This document shows, piece after piece, positions 49,471-61,658 of a stretch of 64,000 bases of DNA (the first letter of the stretch is position 1; the number at the start of each line of letters is the position of its first letter). The translations under genes and the position numbers were made by a program. The stretch is from NCBI RefSeq assembly GCF_963855985.1, contig NC_087107.1, positions 4,836,001-4,900,000 of the forward strand. Direction: 5' to 3'. Under the pieces are notes generated by a model, which was not told the DNA's origin, did no database searches, and saw only the letters and a list, made by a program, of their open reading frames with translations. The stretch is from Ostrinia nubilalis (lineage: Eukaryota; Arthropoda; Insecta; Lepidoptera; Crambidae).

Positions 49471-52400
49471 GTTTGTTGTCGACACGACAAGAAGAAGTTG
49501 AAGAAATGTGGAAATGATTTTAGAAATGTTTTAAATAAAGTTGACCCTCGTTTAAAAATGGCTGAAACCTTCAGTTTCACTCGATCTATTAATAATAAAC
49601 ATTCAAAACAGTATATATGTATTTTATAACCTATTACAACAATATTGAAATGTTTGTAACAAACCCTGGACAGTCCCTTGTACTTCATCCACTTGGCAAC
49701 CTTACAACTTGAGCACAAGGACTCCTTCATTAGAACTAATGATTCAATAGAAACAGCATCCACGACAAAGATGTCGCCTTTATCCCTCACGACATAAAGG
49801 CCAAAATTTATGGAGCACTAATTGAAAAACCCCATAAACTCCGACATAAAGCTTTGTGGTAATTAGAAAGTGAGAGAGGCCTTTGTCTAACTGGCAGATG
49901 AATGGTGACCGTCCGTCATATATGGTACGGTTATCCTTGACAATGGGCATTTCATGGCAAGCTGTATAAGCTCTAGGTTTTGGTGTCAATTATAGTGATG
50001 TTTCTGGTCTTGAACCATTTAAATCAGGACATATCGATATTCAAAAACTTGATAAAAGCAAATAAAGTAATACAACAAATTGAAAAAGCCCAAGACATTC
50101 AGTTAAATTGCTACAAGGTGACCTTTTAAGGACAGAGGCCAGTTGTTGAAAAAAGAGGATCGATTAGCTTAGGAGACTGAGTAAAATTTGACCTTGTAGA
50201 CTAGATTTTCTACTTTACTTCGGCTACGTCTACTATTACCTACTTTTTTTTCATATAAATCTTATGCCAAAACTCTTAAAAGTTCGAGACGGGTTACGTA
50301 TAACGTTTAATATTCATATCGTCATCTGATTTAATTTTAAAATCTTTGTTGTTGTTCTGCATATTTTTAACTTGAAAATTTATAACAGACGCGTCAAATC
50401 GAGTTAGCCCAAACCGTGGTTTCCGTGTTGCTTGACTGATGTCTGTTGAAAGCCCCAAAAGGAAACGTTAATGGAGGGACAGTTTCCTTTCGAAGAACCG
50501 AACCGTCAAATAGTAAACCCATTCTATTTTCAGTTGGAACTGGCTTTGGAAATAGACTTAATGTCATGCTATCCTGTTGTAAACAATCGCTTTTCTGATG
50601 TCACGAAATAATTACTAGCAATCGTCTCTAATTAGGAATGTATTTCTTAGGTAATCGTTAATTTAATTAGCAAACTTGAAAAAACTGTAAACATTAAAAC
50701 GTCCGTAGAGATCATTCCGAGAATTTAAAATTGATAACAAAAATGTTTTACGTACTCCACAAAAAAAAATTGACAGACGAAAGTAAAAACTTTTATCGTT
50801 AAGTGGTATTAGTATTTTCATATCTTTGAATTCAAGCTTCCAGTTATCTACAACTGAGATAATTCTTTCTTCAGATCAGTCTTTTGTTAAAGCAAATAGT
50901 TCATCTGTGGGAATCACTTTTCTAACAAACAATAGTCTTACAGTTGCTAAACTAGACGCATCGCAAGAGCAACAAATATTGTAGCACTTGGTTGCACTTG
51001 CTACAGTAATAACTGACCTGTTTTCAACGGAAGCACACAGCGTGGAGACTGTACCATTTAATTTTAGATAATCTTACTCATTGTTCAACAATCTGCTATA
51101 TTTGCTTACTACGAGTGCGTTTGCACGTCTTTCTTCAGTTGCGGAAGTGACAAGTTGAATTTGTGTACTCCACTTATTATCTGATTCATGTTTCGCGTAA
51201 ATTAATTCATTCACTTCGTTGCTTCCTTTTTCAACGATGGGCTTGGAACAAAGACAGCTATATCGTGTATTATTTAATGCTTGTTTATCTTTTCACTTTC
51301 AAATACGAAGGAAAATTCGTTCTAAAATGTGTAACAAACGATTGTAAAACGATTTAAGGCTTTGAAGTCATAAAACCATCACAATGTCTTAATTATAGAG
51401 GTTGGAGATAATGTATATCTAAAATCGTATGTTTGTATATAATCTTCTCTAAATATCTAAGTACCGCTTTGTAGGAGTACTCAATTTTTGTCTCAAAACA
51501 ATGCATGATGTGTGTTAACAATATTTGCGATATCGTGGACTTTGCATTATCATCTTTAGCCACTTTTTAGTGCCATTGATGCATACGTGACTTCGCACAT
51601 GCGTCAGCGCTGAACCTTTAACGTCAACACTTCGACTACAGATTATATCTAATGCCTATTAACGTCTATATTTTCGTCTGTGTTTCGCTAAGTACTAAAT
51701 GTTCATGCTTAGGCAATAACTTTGGGCTGGTCACGTTCCCGCCAATGTTTTGGTAAAGCCTTTCAATGTTTAAGCTTATTTGGGCTGTAATATGATAACC
51801 AGATTTAGTCATTCTCTATCGTTTACTTTCAAATACGTATACTTTGTATTTTCAGTACTATACTCGTACATATTTATCAGATTATTAAGCAAATCACTCG
51901 ACATATTTTCATGATAATTTGTAATATTTTTATTATGAAGATCCATTTATTGATTAGGTAATACTCGTAGGTATTGTTAGGCAAATGACCTGAGAATTTT
52001 CCTCAGTAATAGTATAACGTTGTATTATTTATTGATAAACAAAGCAATAACATTATGCGTGTTCTCCCACAGATGTTACTTAAGTGAATGAATGTTATCA
52101 GCTGCGTTTTCACTATTCCTAGGGTTTTAATAGCTACGCTGGTACAACACGGAACACCTTTCTCCAATATTATCTCACCGCCACTTTCGTACGTATCCTG
52201 TACTGCGTTATGAGAACTGACCCAACCCTTTGATACTATTCTAATTGATAATGTAGGTACAGCCTCTTCTATAACAATTAATGGGTAGAATAGTGTTTTT
52301 ACTATTCGATATACCTAGTTATGAGAGAATGCTTCGAAAATAAAATATGTAAATTGATTTGCGTTTTATTCACGCTTAGGCGTTCCTCAAGGTACAACTC

Positions 52401-55400
52401 TGACCCCAATACTTTTCATACTCAAATTGTTATAGTAAAAAAGATTCTCCATAGAGACTTTCATCCCTTTGAGTAATTCTTAGATTTCATAGAACTTTCA
52501 TTCGTTGGTTCATTCATAATGTACTCTAATATTTAAATTGAAGATGATTTCTTAAGCTAGCTCTCTCGTCTGTCATCAGTCCGAAAAGTAACACATGAGC
52601 CCTGCCCGAGGCGTAGTTCTTAAGCTAATTAAAGTTAACTATTGGCCTTGGCTAACACATAATTATTGCTATGTGTACTTGTAATAATAATTTCGACTCT
52701 GTTCATCGTAAAAACTTTAATAGTAGCTTGTTTGTCTTGATTTATTGTCCGATCAGCTGTATCTTATAACGAAGGTTGAAGGCATCAAGATACTCGACAA
52801 GTACTTGTAATTTATATGTGGAGCAATGTTTATGATATAATGTGAACACCTATTTGTAATTTAAAAGGCCCTTATGGTCTGTACTCGGCCACGGACAAGA
52901 ATTAATTGGCTTCTTTTTCAACTTGTGTCTGGATTTATAAAAATCTGTGGTACGTAATTGCACTTCTATTTTTTATTATTAAATCAAGAAAAGATATTGT
53001 GCCTACTGGTGACTGATTTCTTGTTCAGTTTACTCATTTGACCCATTGTTCATGTTAAAGATGGTACGAAAAATCATTTACGTTAGACATACTTCTGTTG
53101 CTTTCCAAAATACACTCGACGTCAAATAAATCGCACCTCCCGCGACAAGCATTTTCAAACGTATGCATCCCCACTTCCCACCAATATTGGTACCATTTAA
53201 AAGCCTAGTTTTAACCTTCATTTCATTAAAGGAAAGGTTTTTACCCCAAAAATGTGTCTTTAGAAGGATCCAGAGTCACTTCTTCAAAAAATAGGTAGTT
53301 ACGCTAGAGCCAACTTTTATGGCTATAAAACTGTTAAGTTGGGTTTAATTGCTATCCATCTGTTAAAGAGGACACGTGAAATCATTATTTGGTTTTATAA
53401 CCATAAAAATTGGTCTAATTGATCCCATAGGTGGGCCCAAAGTGAGGTATTTTTTCAAGTAACATTTATGGTATATGTTAATCATTTATTAAGAAATTAA
53501 ATGTGTTTTTCTTTAAGGATATTTATTGGGCTTTCAAATAACACCAATATTGTTGGGGTACCCTGATTGTGTCAGAAGAAAATCATTAAAGTTCGCGTCG
53601 CGGAAGGTGCGGTTTATTTGATGTTGAGTATATTTTTGCATCTAAATTCGATATTATATCATCTCATATTGAAAATGTTTTATTATTATCTGCTTCTCTT
53701 GTAATTTTCGAAGTTACAGTTACAACAAAGTTAGCGTAATAGAATTCACTTAAAAACGATTCCGTTAGAGCACGTACAATCAGTTTTTTTACAAATAGTT
53801 GATAGGAATAAATAAAAGTAAAGATGAAAAGCGGGTCATTGCATGTAGGGCGAGCTAGAGTGCTGATACTGAGACTGATAAGAGCAATGCATTGGATAAC
53901 ACTGAGTTATTTGTAAGAGTTAGTGGATTTTATTAGTCACTAATTGATGATGTTCTTAACCTTCACAAGGACAATAACTAAAGTAAGAAACTTTTTATAC
54001 ATAGTAATGTCAAAATTGAGGGCCAAAATATTCGTACTCGTGCCATTTGTTGTCAGATATTACTTATTGGTATTAAATTCTCTTAGTTCACAGTTCAACT
54101 TGCCTTATGTTCATTAATATTTATAGTCCAATCAATTATCCATCTTGTTTTCATGATTAATGACAATTTTATATCGTGAAAGATTTATATTATAAGCCAT
54201 TTAAATGACAGTTACTTCAGGAAGGAAGGATACTCATACCTACTCAGAAATATTATGACGCTTTCGTTAATGTTACTCATTTTATTGCACATGTTTGACG
54301 CATTTGCCTTATGGTTACTGTTTTTGCCTGACACAAGAGAATATACGAGTAGAATCAGTTATAAATTAATTAATACAGTGGATTTCACACAATTATATTT
54401 GGTGCTATTAATGCCACAATCAACATAAATAATGTGGTTAATTACTGACTTTTAGTTTACAAATTAAATGCCATACATGTGTTTCGAACAATGAATACTC
54501 TATGGGTGAAGTTAACAAATGAAATGTTCGTTCCAATGTGTCAATAGGCAGCTTATCTATCCAAATTGTGTGGTACACATGTGACAATCGTGGGAGGGCC
54601 AACATCTGGCGCCAACGTACCTATTGCCGAATTCAAACTGCCACCGTATAATTTTGGATCCAACGAATTTTGTAATTTGAAAGCTGGTGATGCGTGGAGC
54701 TCTATTTCTGTGGGGTGCCCTTTGACCATTCCCTAATTTTGGTTATAGGGGAAACTTGTTCTTTTTGCTGTTCAAGCTATAGAAATTGTTTTTTTGTGTT
54801 TTGATGTATCATTTTTGATGTTATTAGCAGAATCAAAAGCAAAAAAGCTAAGCTGTATGGAATTAAATTACTTTATTGTTATATGCCTTTCTTCATCGTT
54901 ATGACATTTACGATTGATTGGTACATTGAAGAGAAGTAATAAAGAACCAACTTTCAATCCAATACGCTGGTTAATGAAAGTACAAGTTTAATGTTCAAAT
55001 CTATAATAACTTACTACTGTTTCTAATTATTGTTTATGTTTGTTTACAGGTAAAACCAGTTCCGTTTTCAACACATCATTAAGAGTAAGACTATGATTAA
55101 CTGTTTAAACTATTATTCTAAATATAGACTAACGAAAACCAATATTCCAATTAGAAACTCCAAATTTGTCTACCCAATTACTCACTAAAAGGCGTCGAGA
55201 TAACTGATTGTGAGATAAATTTCATTTCGGACAACGCAGCGTTAACTTGTGTTTTATTTCAAGTAGCTACAGTTGATTTTGGTAATGTTTTGATCGGTTT
55301 AAAGACAGAAGTGGAGCCATTTATTCGAAGGTGTCCGATTACAACAATAATGAATGGTGCCCTGTCAGCGTACCAAGAATTAAGACCACCTGACAAGTAG

Positions 55401-56007
55401 CCACGTAACTTTTAGTAACCAAACTTAGAGACGCTGGTTTAAAAATTCGCTGACGCTTACAGACCTATTTGTCTAGCTGTCAATTTGATAGGTTGCTTCT
55501 TTGTTTTTTGTCATTGTCATTTGTTATCGTCGTTAGTGAAATCTTTTTCTCTTTTTCTAGTGCAATAATATTAACATATTAACTCGGTAGGTGCATTTTA
55601 TTTGGATTATGAATTATACTTATATCTTTCTTTCTGCATTATTACTATGACTCAACTGCATAGAATTAATTTACTTAGGTACTTCATTGACTGTCGGACT
55701 AGTGCCACTTCTCAACAAGTATTTCTTATCCAGCTTGGGTAACCCCCTAGTAATTGTGGAAGGCATTTTAGTAATGAAACCTAGTTTTCTATTAGTAATA
55801 GTAAACGTATTTTATCTTTATCTTCACTTACCATCTGGTGAGATTGTAGTCAAGCCCTACTTATTGCGGATGATTTCAGTCGCTTTAACTGCAAAGGAAA
55901 CATCTTTCCAAGCACTTCTTTCTCCTTTCCACCACGGGATGTGTCCATGCAAATAACCGGTTATTATCTTATCTCAACACCTTAGAATCGGCTACCTTTC
56001 CATCATG
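49471..56007. other. 6.5 kb noncoding DNA, one splice-like site
   Basis: AT-rich DNA, the longest repeat-poor stretch of the window. Except for the splice-like motif at 55048 I recognise nothing; open frames (up to 129 codons at 49401-49790) lack any familiar motif. Confidence 0.5.
55021..55086 (+). promoter_or_regulatory. Candidate acceptor joined to donor, CAG|GTAAAA
   Basis: A branch-like CTAAT (55024-55028) and a T-rich tract precede ACAG (AG at 55048-55049), which is followed directly by GTAAAA. A second donor-like AAGA|GTAAGA at 55085 would define a 35-nt exon (55050-55084). The layout parallels the 31544 site on the same strand, but the joined donor is weaker. Confidence 0.3.
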
Positions 56008-56015
56008 ATGTCTAC

Positions 56016-56388
56016 TACATGGGATGTTATGGATATGTAGTTTCGGTTATGGATACGGTTACGGATATAGGAATAATATTATACCGGTTTCGGTTACGGT
56101 TACGGATATTTTTTTTATTTCGGATATCCGAAAGTTTCGGTTACGGTTACGGATATGTGTACTTTAGAATGCAATTTGCAATAGATGTCCAACACGGTTC
56201 ATTCATGGCCGCACACTTTAACATCGAAAAAAAAGTAATAAAAAAGTATACTTGGCATTATAAAGGTAAGTCAGGTTGTTATGCCTTTACATATAATGCT
56301 ATACAAAAAAACAATTTAAACTGCCTACATCCGAAACTATCCGAAACTTTTGAATCGGTTACGGTTTCGGATATCCATAACATCCCTG
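56016..56388. mobile_element. 373-bp hAT-like MITE with exact 8-bp target duplication
   Basis: ATGTCTAC stands immediately on both sides (56008-56015 and 56389-56396). The right terminus (complement CAGGGATGTTATGGATAT) matches the left GGGATGTTATGGATAT; the left outermost bases have changed (TACAT for CA). CAGGG ends and an 8-bp duplication are hAT features. Many GGTTACGG motifs occur near both ends, as expected of subterminal transposase-binding repeats. The 127-codon frame through it is a by-product. Confidence 0.9.
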
Positions 56389-56396
56389 ATGTCTAC

Positions 56397-57539
56397 CGAT
56401 AACCCCTAATCATGAGGCTAGCTCAACAGCTTCCATTTTCCTGCCAATCGTTCATATTCTAATATAATATTCATAATGTATATTATTAAATACAAGCTAA
56501 TTGAATGTGAGAGTTCAGGCAATACTTGAACATAATTTTTGGGTCAAATTATAATGAGATTCAAAATTGAAATGTTTTGATTGACTCTTCCGGTGTTTAG
56601 TTTTAAATGTCAAGTATTTAATTTATCATGTAAAAGGCAATTAAATATACAACTTGTCTTATGTACAACAGCTGTTTCTTGCCACTGTCATACCTTTGCT
56701 ACATTCACTGGCGTTATTATCGTGATCCGAACCGTTGTAAACTAACCTTTCGGCTTATCGATTTATGCATTGCAACCAATATTCAATTACACAAATTACT
56801 ATAACTTATACAGATAACTTCCCCGTTATAACTACTTCCTATGCTATGTATCACGAATTTCAATTTATAACTGGTATATTGATCACTTAACCATAATGTG
56901 TATACTCGTAGTAGGATGTTGTTACATTGCAAGTTCTATAGCCAAAGCTCCAAATTGTTGATCCGCATGCGTATTACAGATCTTAGCAACCAGTTGCTAG
57001 TTGTACAATAGCAATGCGACTGTTATAACCAATGTCTGCGTTCAGCCGATAATTAGCATTGTTAGATTTTGCTAGCAAACTGGCGATTGCCATGGCAACC
57101 GCCGAAAACTTTAGCATGTTTTCGGCTAGGACACATTTGCTAAAGGGTAAATCCGCGAAACAGTAAAAAACTTATGTTCCGATCGATAAAAAAATAACTG
57201 TTGTAGTTCTGGTAAATTAAACTTCTGAATAACGATTCATACAAGTTTCCACATAAGGCGCCATGATCCATATTGATTAAATACTTCAAGTTATTTCGAT
57301 AATCAAGAAAACACGCACTAAACGTCATTACCATCACAGTAAAAATACTGACCTTTGCCGTTGTCTTTTAATTTTTTTTACTTTACCTATACACAGACCA
57401 GATTTTGATTATAAATTTAAAATGTACATATTTACCGTGACAAAATAACAAAATTATATTGAAATCGTATTAGCCAATAAAATGGAATCATGAATTGAAA
57501 TATTGTCACGAGAAATCGTCATAGCCATCGCGGCAGCAT
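56397..57539. other. Noncoding DNA, nothing recognised
   Basis: AT-rich sequence without supported features. Confidence 0.5.
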
Positions 57540-57691
57540 CAAAGGTTCTTTAATGTGGCCGCGACGCGACTTATCCCCGCTTGTGTCCGCGCGTCCCACT
57601 CTTCAATTCGTTGCTCGTAACAGAACAGAATGCACGTAAAATTTACGCAGCTCCGAGACTTTTTAAACTCCGAAAACGAGAGACACTCGCA
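57540..57691 (+). promoter_or_regulatory. Candidate core promoter in a CpG-rich patch
   Basis: The patch 57540-57720 is distinctly CpG-rich ('ggccgcgacgcgac', 'gtgtccgcgcgtccc'). A weak TATA-like TTTTTAAA begins at 57660. An initiator-like CGCAGTTTG has its A at 57691, 31 bp downstream, the classical spacing. The combination of base composition, TATA spacing, initiator and the splice donor that follows is the best promoter evidence in the window. Confidence 0.4.
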
Positions 57692-57732
57692 GTTTGTCAT
57701 CGGCTCGCGTCATTCCCATTTTGTGCGATTTG
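57691..57732 (+). other. Candidate 42-nt untranslated first exon
   Basis: From the initiator A at 57691 to the donor G|GTAAGT (GT at 57733-57734) there are 42 nt with no ATG. GTAAGT is the perfect insect donor consensus and is followed by AT-rich intron-like DNA. This would be a noncoding first exon of a plus-strand gene whose coding exons lie beyond the window. Confidence 0.4.
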
Positions 57733-57854
57733 GTAAGTTTTATATATCGATATTTTTCTAATAATTAGCACTTTGTAGCATGTGATTACAATAAAAAAAT
57801 GGCGATATTGAGGTGTCCCAATAGTGGTGACAATTATTTTTATATAATTTTAAT

Positions 57855-57937
57855 ATCGTTTTCGTCATTACCATTAACATCATTACCATATCATTTAGGC
57901 TTATGGTGATGACACTTTGTATATGGTAATGATGACT
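57855..57937. repeat. CATTACCATT cluster, left
   Basis: CATTACCATT or close variants occur twice in plus orientation and the complement ATGGTAATGA or ATGGTGATGA twice, within about 80 bp. A related cluster lies on the other side of the foldback at 61286. Confidence 0.7.
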
Positions 57938-58607
57938 ATGAATGGTTTCCTAAAAGAACAATGGGACAAAACGTCCCCAGAACTGTAGCACTTTAATACC
58001 TACCTTATAATATGATAGTACATGATAATACTATAATTTTATTATAATATGACAGCTCAAGTGTGACATGCATGTCTCAGAAAAAAGTTATATCTAAAAT
58101 AAGAATCCATAAGCAACCCTGAAAAAATACATACAAAATCACTTTTGACCGACTTCAATGGGTATCACGACAGCTTGACCCCGGGACAATTCGACTCCTG
58201 TGACAACTCGACCCCTGCGATAACTCAAACCCTGCGACAACTTGATTTTTTTCAACACTCAACACTTTTGACTTACTTCAAATGGTTTCACGACTGCTGG
58301 ACCATACGACAGCTGAACCCTACGACCACTCGAACCCTCCGACAACTTGACCCCTGCGACAACTCGATTAAATTACTTTTGACCTACTTCAAACGGTATC
58401 ACGACTGCTTGAGCGTTAAGAAAACTCGACCTGGACACCTCGATCCTTGCGACAAGTCGATCTCTATTACAACTCGACCCCTGTGACAAGTCGAACACTG
58501 CGACACGTCAACCCCTGCGACTACTCTGAGCATTTATTCTAGATTCTGTTCAGGCATTGATTGATGGAGCTAAATGGTTTACAATAAGTATCATAGTTGT
58601 CATCGGG

Positions 58608-58642
58608 GTCGAACTGTCGTAGGTTCCCTACGACAGTTCGAC
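58608..58642. repeat. 16-bp perfect hairpin at foldback centre
   Basis: GTCGAACTGTCGTAGG at 58608-58623 pairs exactly with 58627-58642, with the 3-nt loop TTC. Confidence 0.9.
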
Positions 58643-58957
58643 AACTGGACCCCTGTGACAACTCGACCCCTGCGATAACAAGATTAAATTAATTTTAACC
58701 TACTTTAAACGAAGCTCGACCCTACAAAAACTTGACCCGGACAACTCGACCCCTACGACAAGTCCAAAATATTCAACTATGATACTTATTGTAAACCATT
58801 TAGCTCCATCAATCAATGCCTGAACTGTATCTACAATAAATGCTCAGAGTAGTCGCAGGGGTTGACGTGTCACAGTGTTCGACTTGTCACAGGGTCACAA
58901 GTACAAGTTGTCGGAGGGTTCGAGTGGTCGTAGGGTTAAGCAGTCGTAGGGTCCAGC

Positions 58958-59288
58958 CACTAGCGGCGTAAGGGGGGGCGGTCCGCCCCGGGTGCCACTC
59001 ATCAGGGGGTGACAAAAGTCACGCAGATTAGTACTCACTGGCGCTAGTATAACGAGGATATGCCATGATTGGGGGGGGGGGGTGTTGCGATTAGTATCAT
59101 ATAGCTCATTCGAACTAACACCTTTCATTCATTCAATCGGTAACCCAAAAGAGGGGGTGCACCAGACCATTTTGGGGTGTCTTACCTCCCCACTATATGT
59201 ATACCCAACTTACTTACATTAAGGACTTATGACGGGGGATGCTGTGCTGTGCTATGCCCCGGGTGCCAACCCATGCTACGCCGCCACT
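58958..59288. mobile_element. hAT-like MITE inserted in the right foldback arm
   Basis: The left end CACTAGCGGCGTAAGG and the complement of the right end (CAGTGGCGGCGTAGCATG) are inverted repeats, and both continue into CCCCGGGTGCCA. GTCCAGC occurs on both sides (58951-58957 and 59289-59295). The uninterrupted left arm shows this 7-mer only once (complement at 58295-58301), so it is a target duplication. CAGTGGCG-type ends fit hAT elements; their rule is 8 bp, so one position may have mutated. The interior contains a G10 run. Confidence 0.8.
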
Positions 59289-59556
59289 GTCCAGCAGTCG
59301 TGAAACCATTATTTTGAAGTAAGTTAAAAGTGTTGAGTGTTGAAAAAAATCAAGTTGTCGCAGGGTTTGAGTTGTAGCAGGGGTCGAGTTGTCACAGGGG
59401 TCGAATTGTCCCGGGGTCAAGCTGTCGTGCCCTTTGAAGTTGGTCAAAAGTGATTTTGTATGTATTTTTTCAGGGTTGCTTATGAATTTTTATTTTTGAT
59501 ATAACTTTTCTGAGACATGTTACACTTGAGCTGTCATATAATAAAATTATAGTATT

Positions 59557-60817
59557 CAATTCAATTTATTCATTTAAAGATAACAATGATCCACATGGTT
59601 AGTAAATGGGTGCCTTATACAACTATGTTAGTAATTTACTTATTATAACATACCACTAATTATCCAACCCGTTCGGTAAGAAGTAGCCGAAGGAAATGTC
59701 GGATAATAGGAGAGTCGTACCTCTCCGCCACGGTCTTCAGGATACTGTTGGGGCTCGCCCGTATCCTACTGAGCAACGAGGCAGTCTTCTTGCATAGGAC
59801 AGCAAAGAAGCCGTCAGTATGCGACTGAGCAAACATTTCCGAAGCACTGCAGAAGCGAGGCAAGCCCAACAGCACCCTGAAACCGTTGTTATATTGGACC
59901 CGAAGGACGCCAAGCGATTTCTGCGAGTACGTGGTCCATAGGTTTCCCGTGTATAGACTCTGACAGTATGCTTTAAACAGAGTGATCTTGACATGGTCAT
60001 TACATCGGGCAAACCTGCGAGCCAACATATTACACCTTACTGCCAGCGCCCTTCGTTCCCTCTCGATATCAACATGATCTTTAAGGTCATCAGTAACGTA
60101 GTGTCCGAGATATTTAAATTTAGTGACTCTGTTTAAGTTTACCCCATTCAGCAAGAGGTCGGGTACCACGTTTGGACATTTACTGGCGGCCTTAAATACC
60201 ATGTATTCGCTCTTCTTCACATTATACAAATAAGCCATGGCATTTAGCATACGCTTCACACACACCCACCATCTTTCTGAGAGCCCCCATTGTTGGCGCC
60301 AGCAGTACCATATCATCAGCGTAGCTTATGTTGTTGATACAAACACCATCTACCCAGCATCCGATACGCATACTGCTAAGGGCAACAATGAGGTCATTTA
60401 CGTATAGGTTGAAAAGCCTGGGAGACGTCAGCCCACCCTGTCTCACCCCGCACTGCAACCCATACTCCTCAGAAAAAACGTTAGCCCATCTTACGCTGTT
60501 AATCTGGTTAGCATACTAATAATGGAATATTTGTGATACTTCTGACGGGACGCCCTGCCTCCTCATCTTATCCCAAAGGATGTCATAAGACACAAGATCG
60601 AACGCCTTGGAGAGGTCGAGGAAGCATGCGTAAATGGAAGTCCCCTGATCCGTGTAGTACCTGACAGTGTGCTTAAGACTAAGGATGGCGCTCTCGGTCG
60701 ACAGTCCAGGCTTAAACCCGAATTGAGCATTATGTGATTTTAAATATTTATCTAGTAGAGAGTCAAGCACACTGTCAAGGACCTTTGCCGTGATTGTAGC
60801 TAGAGAGATCGGTCGGG
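59557..60817 (-). pseudogene. 5'-truncated CR1/Jockey-type LINE with RT core
   Basis: On the minus strand the reverse transcriptase starts abruptly at NTRPISLATITAKVLD and continues with FGFKPGLSTE and CFLDLSKAFD (first catalytic Asp), then a premature TAG at 60518-60516 where the family would have a Trp. In the same frame it continues with QCGVRQGGLTSP, NLYVNDL and NNISYADDMVLL (catalytic YADD intact). A frameshift near 60230 moves the rest (VKKSEYMVFKAAS, TKFKYLGHYVTDD, and the thumb and C-terminal part) to another frame, ending at 59660. A 100-bp 3' part ends AATAAATTGAATTGAA. The endonuclease and ORF1 are absent. AATAC flanks both sides as a short target duplication or microhomology. It is dead. 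Confidence 0.9.
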
Positions 60818-60890
60818 TATTAGCATGGTCTATCATACAAGGTAGGTATTAAAGTGCTACAGTTCTGGGGACGTTTTGTCCCATTGTTCT

Positions 60891-61658
60891 TTAAGCTTTG
60901 TTTTTAAATGAGAAGGTTTTTTATTAGTTTACGAAAAGACGTTTTTTTATTCATTTCTTGTATGTTGACTATTGTGTAAGTCTAAGTAAGAGTACCTAGG
61001 CATATTTTTCAATCAAAATCCTCATTGGTGTAAATATATATTTTTTCTGATTCTGAATAATATTAGGAACGTAAAAAAAATTTAACTAATGTCCGTATTG
61101 TTCCAAATTCAATAAATTCATTAAAATGTTGAATACATTTATTTTTATTTCCAACCCATTATTTAATAGGTACGTGCTTAGCTACGAAAATAACATAGAT
61201 AAAATTGGTGTTTAGCTAAACAATTATATTTAAATTTTAGTTTTTAAGTAATTTTAATTTAATGTATTACTATAAAATATATTTCGTCATCACCATTAAC
61301 ATAAGATCATTACCATTTTAATAAAATCATTACCATTAGGAAAACGTCATTACCATTTTGTGAAAAAATATTTGGACGCTTGTTACTTCTAAAATCACGA
61401 TTGAATCTAAGGGCCTCACACTGATCTAAAAAGCTTATTGCTTAACCTTTCAGTTTAAGCTAGTTTGCACGCATCCCTGTTAAGTTTTTCAAAAAACGTA
61501 AAATAAATCCCGCGGAATAAAATCGGCGGATCTACCCTAAACTCTAAAAGAGATGTTTATCATACATTTTTTGACAGTGACAGCACTTACCGCTAAAATG
61601 ACGCCATTTTACTTGCAGCTAGCGCTATTTTCCGCCAAACGCCCCCAATGATAGCGAC
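60891..61658. other. Noncoding DNA with a second CATTACCATT cluster
   Basis: AT-rich. At 61286-61362 CATCACCATT and three CATTACCATT copies occur. 'tttcgtcatcaccattaaca' there closely matches 'tttcgtcattaccattaaca' at 57853, in direct orientation. Confidence 0.6.

Larger units (their letters stand above)
57949..60890. mobile_element. Foldback element, interrupted by two insertions
   Basis: The left arm 57949-58596 starts AAAGAACAATGGGACAAAAC. The right arm is its complement in three pieces: 58777-58957, 59289-59556 and 60822-60890. Between the pieces sit a hAT-like insertion and a LINE. The right arm also lacks about 130 bp present in the left. The arms are full of a roughly 18-bp motif of the form TGCGACAACTCGACCCC, and the centre has a 16-bp perfect hairpin (58608-58623 with 58627-58642). 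Without the insertions the element is about 1.35 kb. It is non-coding; the 113-codon frame at 58145 mirrors the short repeats. Confidence 0.85.

Noticed and set aside
49401..49790. 129-codon minus-strand frame
   Set aside because: It overlaps the recognisable LINE C-terminus on the plus strand and has no motif of its own.
56019..56402. 127-codon frame
   Set aside because: It spans the hAT-like MITE from end to end and crosses its target duplication.
58145..58486. 113-codon frame with repeated TLRQLD and CDNS motifs
   Set aside because: The peptide repetition follows directly from the 18-bp DNA motif of the foldback arm, and frames of the same kind appear on the opposite strand.
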